From NCBI RefSeq assembly GCF_000222485.1, contig NC_015914.1:4942001-5006000 (forward strand): DNA of 64,000 bases. Reading direction: 5' to 3'. The stretch is from Cyclobacterium marinum DSM 745. GTDB taxonomy: Bacteria > Bacteroidota > Bacteroidia > Cytophagales > Cyclobacteriaceae. Positions 35,650 to 44,336 of this stretch are shown one piece after another. Each line of letters begins with the position of its first letter. Position 1 is the first letter of the stretch. The notes under the pieces are model-generated. The model was not told the origin of the DNA. It was given only the letters and a program-made list of their open reading frames with translations, and did not search any database. Position numbers and translations under genes: made by a program.

Positions 35650-36456
35650 ATGAGTAGCTTTAGAACCAGCGAATTGTCTGACAAAACCTTTGAAAATGAC
35701 GGTTTGCGCTTCCTCACTGTCAAAACGCCAAACCTTAAAGGGAGGGGAGATATTTGTCTATTTGTGCCTGATGATACAGATACCCTTGTTGACCTGCCCA
35801 TTTATATTTTGCTTCATGGTGTCTATGGGAGTTCTTGGGTTTGGGCAATGAAAGGTGGCGCTCACCATACAGCCAAAAGGATGATGGATTCCGGTGAAAT
35901 CCAGCCAGCCATTCTTGCCATGCCTTCCGATGGGCTATGGGGAGATGGCTCTGGTTATTTGAGGCATAAGAAAAGGGATTTTGAGCAATGGATCGTCTCT
36001 GATGTGCCAAAAGCTGTCTATGAGAATATTCCCTCTGCAAGCAAGAAATCTCCACTTGGAATAGCCGGCCTATCTATGGGAGGGTATGGGGCTTTAAGGT
36101 TGGGTAGCGAATTTCCGGAAGTTTTCAAGGCCATTTCTGCACACAGTGCCATCACTAAATTCTCTGAAATGGAGGGTTTTGTAGAAGAGCCTCTGGATGC
36201 CTATGATTTAGAGCATGGGGACAATGATGTGATCGATTCAATAATGAAAAATCCAAAATCTATTCCCGTCTTGCGCTTTGATTGCGGTAAAGGGGATGAG
36301 CTAATTGAAGGCAATCGCTTACTTCATGCACAATTGCTGGAATTGAGTGTTCCTCATCAGTACGAGGAATTTGAAGGAGCTCATGAATGGCCCTATTGGC
36401 AGAAACATCTGGAAAGCACTTTAAGGTTTTTTGATCGGAACTGTGTTAATAGTTGA
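35650..36456 (+). CDS. Alpha/beta-hydrolase esterase (esterase D / S-formylglutathione-hydrolase-like)
   Basis: The 268-residue esterase has the oxyanion region LLHGVYGSSW (54-63), the nucleophile elbow GLSMGGYGALRLG (Ser142), an acidic residue in RFDCGKGDEL and the final His in GAHEWPYW. This is the arrangement of esterase D-type enzymes. No signal peptide is seen, so it acts in the cytoplasm. It is probably translated together with the alcohol dehydrogenase 15 bp upstream. The substrate is not determined. Confidence 0.82.
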   Translation: MSSFRTSELSDKTFENDGLRFLTVKTPNLKGRGDICLFVPDDTDTLVDLPIYILLHGVYGSSWVWAMKGGAHHTAKRMMDSGEIQPAILAMPSDGLWGDGSGYLRHKKRDFEQWIVSDVPKAVYENIPSASKKSPLGIAGLSMGGYGALRLGSEFPEVFKAISAHSAITKFSEMEGFVEEPLDAYDLEHGDNDVIDSIMKNPKSIPVLRFDCGKGDELIEGNRLLHAQLLELSVPHQYEEFEGAHEWPYWQKHLESTLRFFDRNCVNS

Positions 36457-36458
36457 AA

Positions 36459-36478
36459 ACTTAAGGGCCTTAAGAGTT
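36459..36478. terminator. Short palindrome between convergent genes
   Basis: CTTAAGG and CCTTAAG are separated by one base, between the esterase stop and the antitoxin stop. A weak terminator is possible; no long T-run is present. Confidence 0.3.
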
Positions 36479-36869
36479 ATTGATTGATCTCTTGTTTCTT
36501 ACCAACTAGCGCATAAGGTTGGATTAGAAGGTTCACCGATAAACCTAGTAAAGTTGATAAATTTCTAACCATTTCTACTTTCAAAGGTCTTTTTCTATTG
36601 AGCACAAGACTGACAGTGGTTTTGCTTCCAATGGCTGGGATTAAGTCTTTGTCTTTAAGACCTTTTCTTTCCATTGTATCTTTAATTGCATCAATAGGAT
36701 CAGGAAGTGAAATAGGGTAATGCTCCTTTTCATATTTTTCTATTAGTGTCACTAATAATTCAGCTTCCATTCCTTCTGCACTATCCGCATCAGCATCGAA
36801 AATTGTAGAAAGCCTTGCCAAAGCAACTTCATATTCTTGTTCCGTAGTGATTGTTTTTTCCCACTTCAT
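36477..36869 (-). CDS. higA: HigA-type antitoxin
   Basis: The antitoxin of a type II HigBA pair has an N-terminal helical segment (MKWEKTITTEQEYEVALARL), acidic linker helices and a C-terminal XRE-like HTH (about 60-120; MERKGLKDKDLIPAIGSKTTVSLVLNRKRPL). It binds and neutralises HigB and represses the operon. The longer frame opens at 36902 and would overlap higB, but MKWE at 36869 matches the usual family start and leaves a 19-bp gap. Confidence 0.82.
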   Translation of the reverse strand: MKWEKTITTEQEYEVALARLSTIFDADADSAEGMEAELLVTLIEKYEKEHYPISLPDPIDAIKDTMERKGLKDKDLIPAIGSKTTVSLVLNRKRPLKVEMVRNLSTLLGLSVNLLIQPYALVGKKQEINQ

Positions 36870-36888
36870 GGTTACTATTTGATAAGTA

Positions 36889-37194
36889 CTAAAATTGTTC
36901 AATTGTATTCACATCAACGATATTGTATTCAGCATGTGTTCCAATAAACCTGATAAAAATCCATTGCTTTTGATAAGAAATTTGTGCAACCAATCTGTAT
37001 CGGTTATTTGATATTTTAAATACAATCCGGTTATTTTTTACCGGTTTGGCATCTGAAAAATCATTTTTTACATCCGATGGTTTTTTCCAATTGGCATCTT
37101 TTGCAATAGAAACCCATGTTTCTATACTTGTTTTAGCATTTGGATACTTTTTGTAAAATAAAACCAGATTTTTGATTGAAACGATGTTTTTCAA
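36889..37194 (-). CDS. higB: HigB-type mRNA interferase toxin
   Basis: The 101-residue toxin is of the RelE/HigB superfamily: an N-terminal helix KNLVLFYKKYPNAKTSIETWV, then the conserved strands NRIVFKISNNRYRLVAQISY and QKQWIFIRFIGTHAEYN. The sheet and conserved basic/aromatic positions needed for ribosome-dependent mRNA cutting are present. It is the first gene of the pair with higA downstream, the order typical for HigBA, and appears intact. Confidence 0.82.
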   Translation of the reverse strand: MKNIVSIKNLVLFYKKYPNAKTSIETWVSIAKDANWKKPSDVKNDFSDAKPVKNNRIVFKISNNRYRLVAQISYQKQWIFIRFIGTHAEYNIVDVNTIEQF

Positions 37195-37870
37195 TGCAGT
37201 GTATTTACAACGTTGGAAGGTAGGAAAAAGTTTTCAAATTGAAAACAAAATTATGAAAATATATTTTTAAGGAACATATTCACACTTAAATTACAGATTA
37301 TTGATAAAATAACAAAATAGTTCAAAGTAGTAAAATTGGTATATTTCAATAAAATCGTAATGTTTTATCCACTATAGGTATAATTTAATATTAGTAATCG
37401 AGTTATTTACCTCGATTAAATTATTTTTTAAGAAGTAGATCGGTTGATTGAAAGGAAATAAAATTGAATAGTATTTAATCTTATTATTTCTTTAGTAAAA
37501 CGAGGGTAGGCAAGACTATTTCCTTTTATTTCTGTTTTTTGACTTATTTAAAATAAGCCTATTCATTTTACATCTTTACCAAAAGTTCGCATTCTCCTTA
37601 GGTTAAGTTAGTTTTGGCAATTTTTCCGATTAATACCACTTGAGCATCCAGGTAAAACGGTACTGTAAATCTAAACAAGAGAATTGAATAGTGAAACTAA
37701 CATGATGGTCTAGTAAAAAAATTGGCACAAAAAGATAAACGATCAAGTCAGCTTATAGCAATAACTTTGCTCCCCGATAAAGATAAAGTATAACTACTAC
37801 ATGCCCTTTAGTTGTCCAGAGAATATAAAAATTCTCGAACAAATAACTTGAGGAGGTTTAAATACAATTA
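37195..37870. other. 676-bp AT-rich gene-free region
   Basis: No gene is supported. A perfect 8-bp inverted repeat TAATCGAG/CTCGATTA at 37395-37418 is followed by a T-rich tract and may be a terminator or operator. A GAGGAGG sequence at 37850-37856 precedes the next ATG by about 14 nt, which is unusual in a genome with few Shine-Dalgarno motifs. The region presumably contains the promoter of the MbnP/MbnH locus. Confidence 0.45.
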
Positions 37871-38242
37871 ATGAAAAATAAAGCTGTCCTATTGATGTCC
37901 ATTATAATGTTGATCCAAGGATCAATGTCCATTTGGATAATGGCTTCATTTTATGCAAATAGGGAGTATATCATAAAAAATGAATGCATTAACAGGTTTG
38001 TGCCGAATAGCTCTTGCGGTGGACAATGCGTATTAATGCAGAGTTTACAAAAAGAGCAGGAAAGGGATCAAGGGAAGGCGGAGATTGAATTGAAAGGCAT
38101 TCAACTTTTTGTTCAACTTGAAGAAATTTCAACCTCACTTGTTCCTGATTTAAGGATTAAATTTTGGGCTTATTCGCCCTATCAACAATTATTTTTAGGA
38201 AATAAACATTCCCGGTCTGTTTTTCGTCCCCCCATTGCATGA
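37871..38242 (+). CDS. Small membrane/exported protein with C-x9-C-GGx-C signature (paralog A)
   Basis: The 123-residue protein has one N-terminal hydrophobic segment (about 5-27), then NREYII, Cys39, NRFVP, and Cys49-GGQ-Cys53. A charged helical part follows and the C-terminus ends FRPPIA. I recall similar small proteins (YI..LC.N...P...C.GKC) near copper and haem genes in other Bacteroidota, with no assigned function. It is the first gene before mbnP-like and mbnH-like genes. The paralog at 41496-41864 has its three cysteines at identical positions 39, 49 and 53. Metal (copper) binding by the cysteines is my inference. Confidence 0.65.
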   Translation: MKNKAVLLMSIIMLIQGSMSIWIMASFYANREYIIKNECINRFVPNSSCGGQCVLMQSLQKEQERDQGKAEIELKGIQLFVQLEEISTSLVPDLRIKFWAYSPYQQLFLGNKHSRSVFRPPIA

Positions 38243-38545
38243 ATGAATGGTAATTCATGTCATTGAACATTAGCATGAGCAGTAGAATGTTCATTGTTTT
38301 AATGGACATGGCTCATGAGTTGTCTCTACAGCTGGTTCCTAAAATGACCAGTGAAATTCCTAATAAAAGCTCCTATTTGCTGTAGACTAAATACTGTTTT
38401 GGTTGATAATTAAAGCTTTAGATATTCCTTATCAACAAGTTTTATTCAATGCAATATTTATTTCTACAGGCAACCGAATGTGTTATACATTTATAATAAA
38501 GGAGGACGATCACAAAACATTTAATTAAAATTTTAAGAAGATATA
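38243..38545. other. Intergenic region before the MbnP-like gene
   Basis: No gene is seen. An inverted repeat TGAACATT/AATGTTCA at 38264-38293 lies just after the paralog A stop. A GGAGG sequence occurs near 38503, about 40 nt before the ATG, too far for an ordinary ribosome-binding site. The spacing suggests a separate promoter for mbnP. Confidence 0.35.
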
Positions 38546-39388
38546 ATGAAAAAATATTTAGCTATCGGATCTTTAGTTTTGGCTTCTGTGTCTTGTACAG
38601 AAACTGAAGTAGAATACATAGAAAAGGAAGTCGAAATGGCCACTGCGGGTGAGACTACGTTGGTTCTTGATGCTCGATATGGGGATGCAGATTTCGAGCT
38701 TAACAAAGCAATGGATTATAAATTTGTTGATGGAGGTGAGGAAGTTGATCTAAAATATGAATTTTCAAACTTAAGGTATTGGGTAAGTAATGTCATATTA
38801 GTAAATGAAGATGGAGAGGAATTCCTCGTGCCGGACTCTCATTATCTAGTAGAGGAAACCAATGAAATTCCTATTCAAGAAGGAAGTTATAATAAAGTGT
38901 ATCCTGCCAAAAAACGTGAAGAGATTGAACTTTCAGGAATTCCTGTAGGAAACTATTCCGGAGTAAAGTTTAGCATTGGGGTTGCGCCGGAATACAATGA
39001 TAACCTTTCTTTACAATCCGGTGAATTGAACCCACTTAATGGCATGTCAAAATCTAGCTGGCATTGGCATACAAGCTATATCTTTACATCTATTTCCGGA
39101 GAAATGGAAGTTTTTATAGATGAGCCGGAGTCCAAAAGCTTTATCTGGGAAGTTGGATCCAATGATTATTACATACAAAAAGAAGTTCAATTTGAATCTC
39201 CTATTACCATAAGTTCGAAAACCAATTCAACTATTAATCTTGAATATGATGTTGAAAAGAGCCTTGAAATAGATGCTCCATGGGAAAACAGTTTCATTGG
39301 AGCGAGTACGCCGGAATTAATGGAAAAATTAACAAATAACCATATTGCTGCTATTTCACTGGTTTCGGCTGAATTTGAGCTTAAATAA
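38546..39388 (+). CDS. MbnP-like copper-binding lipoprotein
   Basis: The 280-residue lipoprotein (lipobox SVSC, Cys17) belongs to the MbnP family. In characterised relatives a tryptophan is oxidised to kynurenine by the di-haem enzyme MbnH and the protein binds copper. The family's core is visible: VLDARYGDADFELNK, LKYEFSNLRYWVSNV, LSGIPVGNYSGVKFSIGV and the Trp/His-rich MSKSSWHWHTSYIF (about 172-185), where copper ligands and modified Trp are expected. The mbnH-like gene follows by 36 bp. No methanobactin precursor is present, so the pair would serve copper (or another metal) handling in a non-methanotroph. Confidence 0.8.
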   Translation: MKKYLAIGSLVLASVSCTETEVEYIEKEVEMATAGETTLVLDARYGDADFELNKAMDYKFVDGGEEVDLKYEFSNLRYWVSNVILVNEDGEEFLVPDSHYLVEETNEIPIQEGSYNKVYPAKKREEIELSGIPVGNYSGVKFSIGVAPEYNDNLSLQSGELNPLNGMSKSSWHWHTSYIFTSISGEMEVFIDEPESKSFIWEVGSNDYYIQKEVQFESPITISSKTNSTINLEYDVEKSLEIDAPWENSFIGASTPELMEKLTNNHIAAISLVSAEFELK

Positions 39389-39424
39389 GTTAAATACATC
39401 TCAATTGATTACTGAGAATTAAAA

Positions 39425-40513
39425 ATGCTCAAATTTCAATCCTTTCAGTGGTTGGTGATTTTATTCGCAGGAGGCCTGTTTTTGGCCTCCTGTGATATTA
39501 TTCACGACGAAAACCCTCCTGATTTACCTAATACTCCTACTTTAATAGGTTTACAAGTTCCCGGTAATTTTCCTGCACCTGTCTTAATGCCTGATAATCC
39601 AATAAGCAATGAAGGCGTGCTGTTGGGCAAAACTCTTTTTTATGATCCTGGCCTCTCTTTGGATGGTAGTGTTTCTTGTGCCAGCTGTCATGATCAAAAA
39701 TTAGCTTTTTCGGATGGGGTTTCACTAGGAAATTTTGGGGTTTCCGGTAAGAATCTCGTTAGGCATTCTCCAACATTGATCAATATGGCTTGGATGGATC
39801 AAGGTTTATTTTGGGATGGGGGATCTAAAAACCTGGAATCCCAAGCTTTTGGACCTTTAACACATGCAGATGAAATGGGGATGAGCCTTGATAATCTGGA
39901 GTTTAGACTTACTTTAGATCCTGAATACACAGCATTATTTTTAGAAGCATTTGAAGATGGAGTTACCTTTCAAAATGTAGCCAAAGCCTTAGCTCAATTT
40001 GAACGAACCTTAATTTCATCCAATTCCAGGTATGATAAATACATCCGAAATGAAAGGGGAGGAGAGCTCAATGAACTTGAGTTAAAAGGATTGACTATTG
40101 TTCAAGAAAAATGCTCAAGTTGCCATAGTGGAGAATTATTTACAGATAATGGTTTCCATAATAATGGCATGGATGAAAGTTTTTTAGATGAATCCCATGA
40201 GCTAAGCTATCTAGGTAGGTATAGAATTACATTTGAGCAAAAAGACATGGGGGCTTTCAAAACACCAACTTTAAGAAATGTTATGGTAAGCGCCCCTTAC
40301 ATGCATGATGGTCGATTTTCCGGAATTGAAGAAGTCTTGCATCATTACTCAGAAGAAATAAAAGATGTTTCAACTACGAGTAGAAAATTGTACCAAAACA
40401 ATGGTAAAGTGGGTTTAGCTCTTTCTGAAATAGAAAAAAAGGCAATTATAGCCTTTTTACATACCCTTACTGATGAGGAATTTTTGCAAAACCCTGACTT
40501 TTCAGCTTTCTAA
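39425..40513 (+). CDS. MbnH-like di-haem cytochrome c peroxidase-family lipoprotein
   Basis: The 362-residue product has lipobox LASC (Cys23) and two cytochrome c motifs, C85-AS-C88-H89 and C230-SS-C233-H234, as in MauG/CcP/MbnH di-haem enzymes. The typical segments GKTLFYDPGLSLDGSVSCASCH, LINMAWMDQGLFWDGG and FKTPTLRNVMVSAPYMHDGRF are conserved. Such enzymes use a high-valent di-iron-haem state for oxidation; adjacent to an MbnP homolog the natural substrate would be a Trp of that protein. It is convergent with the AraC gene. Confidence 0.85.
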   Translation: MLKFQSFQWLVILFAGGLFLASCDIIHDENPPDLPNTPTLIGLQVPGNFPAPVLMPDNPISNEGVLLGKTLFYDPGLSLDGSVSCASCHDQKLAFSDGVSLGNFGVSGKNLVRHSPTLINMAWMDQGLFWDGGSKNLESQAFGPLTHADEMGMSLDNLEFRLTLDPEYTALFLEAFEDGVTFQNVAKALAQFERTLISSNSRYDKYIRNERGGELNELELKGLTIVQEKCSSCHSGELFTDNGFHNNGMDESFLDESHELSYLGRYRITFEQKDMGAFKTPTLRNVMVSAPYMHDGRFSGIEEVLHHYSEEIKDVSTTSRKLYQNNGKVGLALSEIEKKAIIAFLHTLTDEEFLQNPDFSAF

Positions 40514-40522
40514 TTGGTTTCA

Positions 40523-40570
40523 ACCTAAAAACCGCGTGTAGTTCAATACATTTAGTATTTGTTTTTAGGT
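40523..40570. terminator. Possible bidirectional terminator
   Basis: ACCTAAAAAC (40523-40532) and GTTTTTAGGT (40561-40570) form a perfect 10-bp stem with a 28-nt loop between the convergent mbnH-like and AraC genes. The loop is long, so termination strength is doubtful. Confidence 0.35.
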
Positions 40571-40576
40571 CTTGAC

Positions 40577-41443
40577 TCAATCCAAATATTTTTTCCTGAA
40601 CTTTTCAGGGCTGTGGTTATCATATTTTTTAAAGAAAGTCACAAAGTAGGAAGTACTTTCAAAACCCAATTCGTAAGCAATTTCATTGATCCTATTGTCC
40701 GTATAGATCAATAGTCTTTTTGCTTCAGTAATTATCCGTTTCCTTATCATGTCTCCGGCGGTCAATCCGGTTTGTTCCTTGCACAATCGATTTAAATAGT
40801 TGGCACTTACATTGAGTTTTTCTGCGTAAAATGAAGGTAATTTTTGCTCCTTATAATGCTTGTCTATTAACTGTTCAAATTTATGAATTTTACTTCGGCT
40901 GGCAGATTTCTTTTTCTGATTACCGGTATAAGGGCATTGGCGGTCAAGTTCGAAAAGAATAATGTTGAGGTATGACCTTAATAAATGGGTATATTCTCCT
41001 TTTTTCTGCTTGAATTCATTGTAAATAAACAATAATAAAAGCTCCCACTTTTCCCAATCTGTTTGTTTGATCCTCACAAAACATCCTTCTGATTGGTTTA
41101 GAAAAGTAAACTTACAAAGTTGATTGTTATTGTACCTTAGGGAGAAGAAGTCTTCAGTAAAACATATTATTTTTCCTTCGGCTTCCCTATTGATGCTAAT
41201 ATAGTTGATGCTACGTGGCTTTATGACAACGGCTTTGTATCTATCTAGGCGAATTTTCTGGTTGTCAACCATGACTTCTCCCTCTGCTTTTTTTATCAAA
41301 AGAAGTACATAGAAATCTTGTTTGTGAGGATTTTCCAAAGTCGGATAATCCTCTAACAAACCCTTTAAATCTTCTACCCAGAAATGATCAATACCGTCAC
41401 CAAACAAGCCCATGTCACAAAAGGAAATGTCCATTTCCTGCAT
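40577..41443 (-). CDS. AraC-family transcriptional regulator
   Basis: The 288-residue regulator has an N-terminal cupin-like sensor domain (about 30-165, VMVDNQKIRLDRYKAVVIKP) and a C-terminal AraC double HTH (about 185-285; LNVSANYLNRLCKEQTGLTAGDMI, then RINEIAYELGFESTSYFVTFFKKYDNHSPEKFRKKY). It sits between the mbnH-like gene and paralog B of the small Cys-rich protein and probably controls this locus. The ligand is unknown. Both sensor and DNA-binding parts look intact. Confidence 0.82.
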   Translation of the reverse strand: MQEMDISFCDMGLFGDGIDHFWVEDLKGLLEDYPTLENPHKQDFYVLLLIKKAEGEVMVDNQKIRLDRYKAVVIKPRSINYISINREAEGKIICFTEDFFSLRYNNNQLCKFTFLNQSEGCFVRIKQTDWEKWELLLLFIYNEFKQKKGEYTHLLRSYLNIILFELDRQCPYTGNQKKKSASRSKIHKFEQLIDKHYKEQKLPSFYAEKLNVSANYLNRLCKEQTGLTAGDMIRKRIITEAKRLLIYTDNRINEIAYELGFESTSYFVTFFKKYDNHSPEKFRKKYLD

Positions 41444-41495
41444 GGAATTTAGTGTTTAAGTAATAAAATTAGATGGATGATAATTAAGAAAAAAA

Positions 41496-41864
41496 TTAAG
41501 CTTTGGGTGGATGAAATATAGCATGGATATATCCAATATTTGCAGCCGAAGTATAGCCAATGTTAGGGTAGATAATTGGTATTGTAAAATTCTGCTTGAC
41601 AGCAATTGAGTTTAATTCTGAGCAATAAAATTGTACTTCTTTTTCATTGAAATTTGGTAATTTTTGTTCCTCTTTTTCGTTCTCGACTAACTGCTTATCA
41701 AGGAAACAAACCCCTCCACAAATGGTCATTGGTTCAAACCTATTTTCGCACAAATTTTCTATAATAAAGTCCCTTTGTGCATAGAAGGAGGCCATAATCC
41801 ATAACTCGCTTGTGCTTTGGAGCATAAACATTACTACAAACAATATGGACAGGGACCTTTTCAT
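41496..41864 (-). CDS. Small membrane/exported protein with C-x9-C-GGx-C signature (paralog B)
   Basis: This 122-residue paralog of the 37871-38242 product has the same N-terminal hydrophobic segment, the shared WIMASFYA-R-II-N core, Cys39, NRFEP, Cys49-GGV-Cys53 and the C-terminal FHPPKA. Cysteine positions are identical between the two; the rest has diverged strongly, which argues for function of the cysteines. It has one extra Cys (81). The gene lies immediately upstream of the AraC gene in the same direction, so the two may form an operon. Confidence 0.65.
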   Translation of the reverse strand: MKRSLSILFVVMFMLQSTSELWIMASFYAQRDFIIENLCENRFEPMTICGGVCFLDKQLVENEKEEQKLPNFNEKEVQFYCSELNSIAVKQNFTIPIIYPNIGYTSAANIGYIHAIFHPPKA

Positions 41865-41957
41865 TTAATGCCTAAAATTAAAAAATATATATTGCATAAA
41901 AAATTAGTTTTAAGTTAGATTCTAGGACCATTCACTGCTTTAGGGAGCTATTCTTGT

Positions 41958-43106
41958 TCAAGGCCTGCTTGAACCATTCGGATGGTTGTGAATCGGGCCA
42001 TTCTTTGACCTGAGATGTCCGCCTTTATTTCCGTTCATTACTGCCTTCACTTCAGCCAAGATGGACAAGGCGATCTCTTCCGGACTTTCTGCACCTAGAT
42101 CTAAACCCATCGGGCCAAAAATTAATTTTTCGTCCTCTTCCTGTAATACAATACCATGACATGATAATTGGTCCATTAATTTAAGCAGCTTTTTTTTAGG
42201 ACCAAGTACTCCGATATAGGGGCATTTATATGGATATAGTCCTTTTAAAATTTCCAGGTCATAATTGAAATTATGACTCATAAGAACCACAGCTGTTTTC
42301 TGATCTACTTTTAATTGGCTTACTACCTCATTTCCTTTGCCGGATAATAGCTCAATTGCCTCGGGAAAGCGTGTAGGAGAGACCAAATCACTTCGGCCAT
42401 CTGCAATGGTAATCTCCCAACCCATTGCTTTGGCTAATTTCACCAAGGGCAATACATCATTTCCGGCACCAATAATATTTAAGCGGATGGAGGGTTGCAT
42501 GTTTTCCACAAATGCAGTGAAATTTGACTGCTCAATGGGTTGAATTAGAGTTTTTTGGTCAGAAAAAACAGCTGAACATGCTTTTAAAATTGAAGATTGA
42601 GCATCAGGTTTTATCTGGGTAAATGATTGGTTGTAAATCTTACTTTTTTCCTGAAATAGAAGTGCAGTACCGGGTTGGCTTTCTCTTTTATTTATTATAT
42701 CAAATAGGGTAACCAGCACTTTTTGATCTCGGTTTTTTGTGCAAGTATTGAGCAATTGAATGGGATTATTTACCCTATTTTCCACTATAGGTTCAATCAA
42801 AATATGAATAATTCCATTGCAACCTAAACCTACGCCAAATTTAGCATCGTCATCATCTGTGGTGTCATAAGTGACTAGCATAGATTGCTGCTTAAAAATT
42901 ACCATTTGGGCTTTCTTGAGAGCATCACCTTCTAAACATCCTCCGGAAATAGCCCCTGTAAGTGCACCGTTTTCTGTAATAAGCATCCGAGCTCCCGGTT
43001 GGCGGTAAGAAGATCCTTCCACTTTAACAACAGTAGCCAAAGCTGTTTTTTCATTGTGTCGTTTGGCCAAATCATATGCCTTGAGGATTTCTTTAATTTC
43101 TTTCAT
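41958..43106 (-). CDS. XdhC/CoxI family molybdenum-enzyme maturation factor
   Basis: The 382-residue protein has an N-terminal XdhC/CoxI domain (about 12-90: ALATVVKVEGSSYRQPGARMLI, GAISGGCLEGDALKKA) and a C-terminal Rossmann-like XdhC_C domain (about 205-350: LNIIGAGNDVLPLVKLAKAMGW, VLGPKKKLLKLMDQL). XdhC-type proteins bind molybdopterin cofactor and help sulfurate and insert it into xanthine-dehydrogenase-type enzymes. It is the last gene of the Moco operon, 4 bp after moeA. No such enzyme is in the window. No gene symbol is given because the enzyme it serves is unknown. Confidence 0.85.
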   Translation of the reverse strand: MKEIKEILKAYDLAKRHNEKTALATVVKVEGSSYRQPGARMLITENGALTGAISGGCLEGDALKKAQMVIFKQQSMLVTYDTTDDDDAKFGVGLGCNGIIHILIEPIVENRVNNPIQLLNTCTKNRDQKVLVTLFDIINKRESQPGTALLFQEKSKIYNQSFTQIKPDAQSSILKACSAVFSDQKTLIQPIEQSNFTAFVENMQPSIRLNIIGAGNDVLPLVKLAKAMGWEITIADGRSDLVSPTRFPEAIELLSGKGNEVVSQLKVDQKTAVVLMSHNFNYDLEILKGLYPYKCPYIGVLGPKKKLLKLMDQLSCHGIVLQEEDEKLIFGPMGLDLGAESPEEIALSILAEVKAVMNGNKGGHLRSKNGPIHNHPNGSSRP

Positions 43107-43110
43107 TTAC

Positions 43111-44307
43111 CTATAAACCAGTTTGGTGAAAAAAAGTGATAGGGAATATTTCGCCCTTTTTAAATGTGTCTTTTTCCGCCGGAAGGCTTAGGAATCCATC
43201 TGCTAAAGCCAAGTGTACCAGGTCTCCTGAACCTGAATTGGCTACAGGGTTGGCAAGAATTTTCCCATCCTCAACACTACTTTTAATGAGTAGATGGTTG
43301 GTTAGGGGCTTTTTAAAGGTAACCTCATTATTTAGGTAAGCATAATTATTATTAGGAGCTTTTCCCAAGTAATGATTGTACCACCATTTGAAATATAGGT
43401 GGAAGCAAACGAGGGTAGAACTAGGGTTTCCTGGAAAACCAAAAACACTTTTAGAACCTATGGTGCCGAACAAAAAAGGTTTCCCGGGCTTTTGTTTGAC
43501 TCCATGGATATGAATTTGAATGCCTAGTTCCTTAAAAACAGTGGGTAGAAAATCATATTTCCCCTTGGATACAGCTCCTGAAAACATAAGCAAGTCATAT
43601 TCTTCCAAAAGTTTGCCTATGGAGGCATTAAGCTGGTCTTTATCATCGGGTAGGTGAGTAGTATGCGCTTCTATATTGAGGTCTTTTAGTGCCGCTTGAA
43701 GCATGTAAACATTTGACCGCCTAATTTGATGGGGTAAAGGATTATGAGTGATAGGCACCAATTCATCCCCTGTAGAACAGATCATTATTTTTGGTACTTG
43801 AATTACTTTTATCTCTGTGTGCCCTGTTGTGGCTAAAACCCCTTTTACACCGGGGTGAATCCAAGTACCGGAGGCAAGCAATTGGTCACCTTTTTTCGCA
43901 TCTATTCCTTTTTTATGCGTATTCTGGAATGCTTTATGATCTGTAGAATTTAATCGCGCCACACCATTTTTGATGGTTAATTTTTCATAAGGAATGACAC
44001 AATCTGTATGAACCGGTAAAACTGCTCCTGTCATGACTTCCAGGCAATTTTCTGGCTTATTTAGACTTTTTTGTTCTTGTCCTGCGGCCTGTATATCTTC
44101 GATTATAAATTGTTGTCGAATTTGTAACTGATCACTTTGAATGGCTATCCCATCCATAGCGACACGGTCGAAGGGTGGAGCATCTCGATCTGCATATATA
44201 TTTTCTGCCAGTAATCGGTTCAGACAATTTTCAAAAGATACCCTTTCTATGGGGCCTTTATTCGAGAATTTTGACAGTATTTCTTGGGCTTCGCTTACAC
44301 TTATCAT
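43111..44307 (-). CDS. moeA: Molybdopterin molybdotransferase MoeA
   Basis: MoeA inserts molybdate into adenylylated molybdopterin. The 398-residue product has the expected segments: NRLLAENIYADRDAPPFDRVAMDGIAI (domain opening), the catalytic MoCF-like domain with ICSTGDELVP, the substrate loop around DLLMFSGAVSKGKYDF, KPGKPFLFG and GFPGNPSSTLVCF. The Ser of the usual GGvS-type loop appears as SGAVSKG. It starts 29 bp after moaA. Confidence 0.9.
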   Translation of the reverse strand: MISVSEAQEILSKFSNKGPIERVSFENCLNRLLAENIYADRDAPPFDRVAMDGIAIQSDQLQIRQQFIIEDIQAAGQEQKSLNKPENCLEVMTGAVLPVHTDCVIPYEKLTIKNGVARLNSTDHKAFQNTHKKGIDAKKGDQLLASGTWIHPGVKGVLATTGHTEIKVIQVPKIMICSTGDELVPITHNPLPHQIRRSNVYMLQAALKDLNIEAHTTHLPDDKDQLNASIGKLLEEYDLLMFSGAVSKGKYDFLPTVFKELGIQIHIHGVKQKPGKPFLFGTIGSKSVFGFPGNPSSTLVCFHLYFKWWYNHYLGKAPNNNYAYLNNEVTFKKPLTNHLLIKSSVEDGKILANPVANSGSGDLVHLALADGFLSLPAEKDTFKKGEIFPITFFHQTGL

Positions 44308-44336
44308 GGGGGTAAATTGTCAGGGTTTGAAAATAC

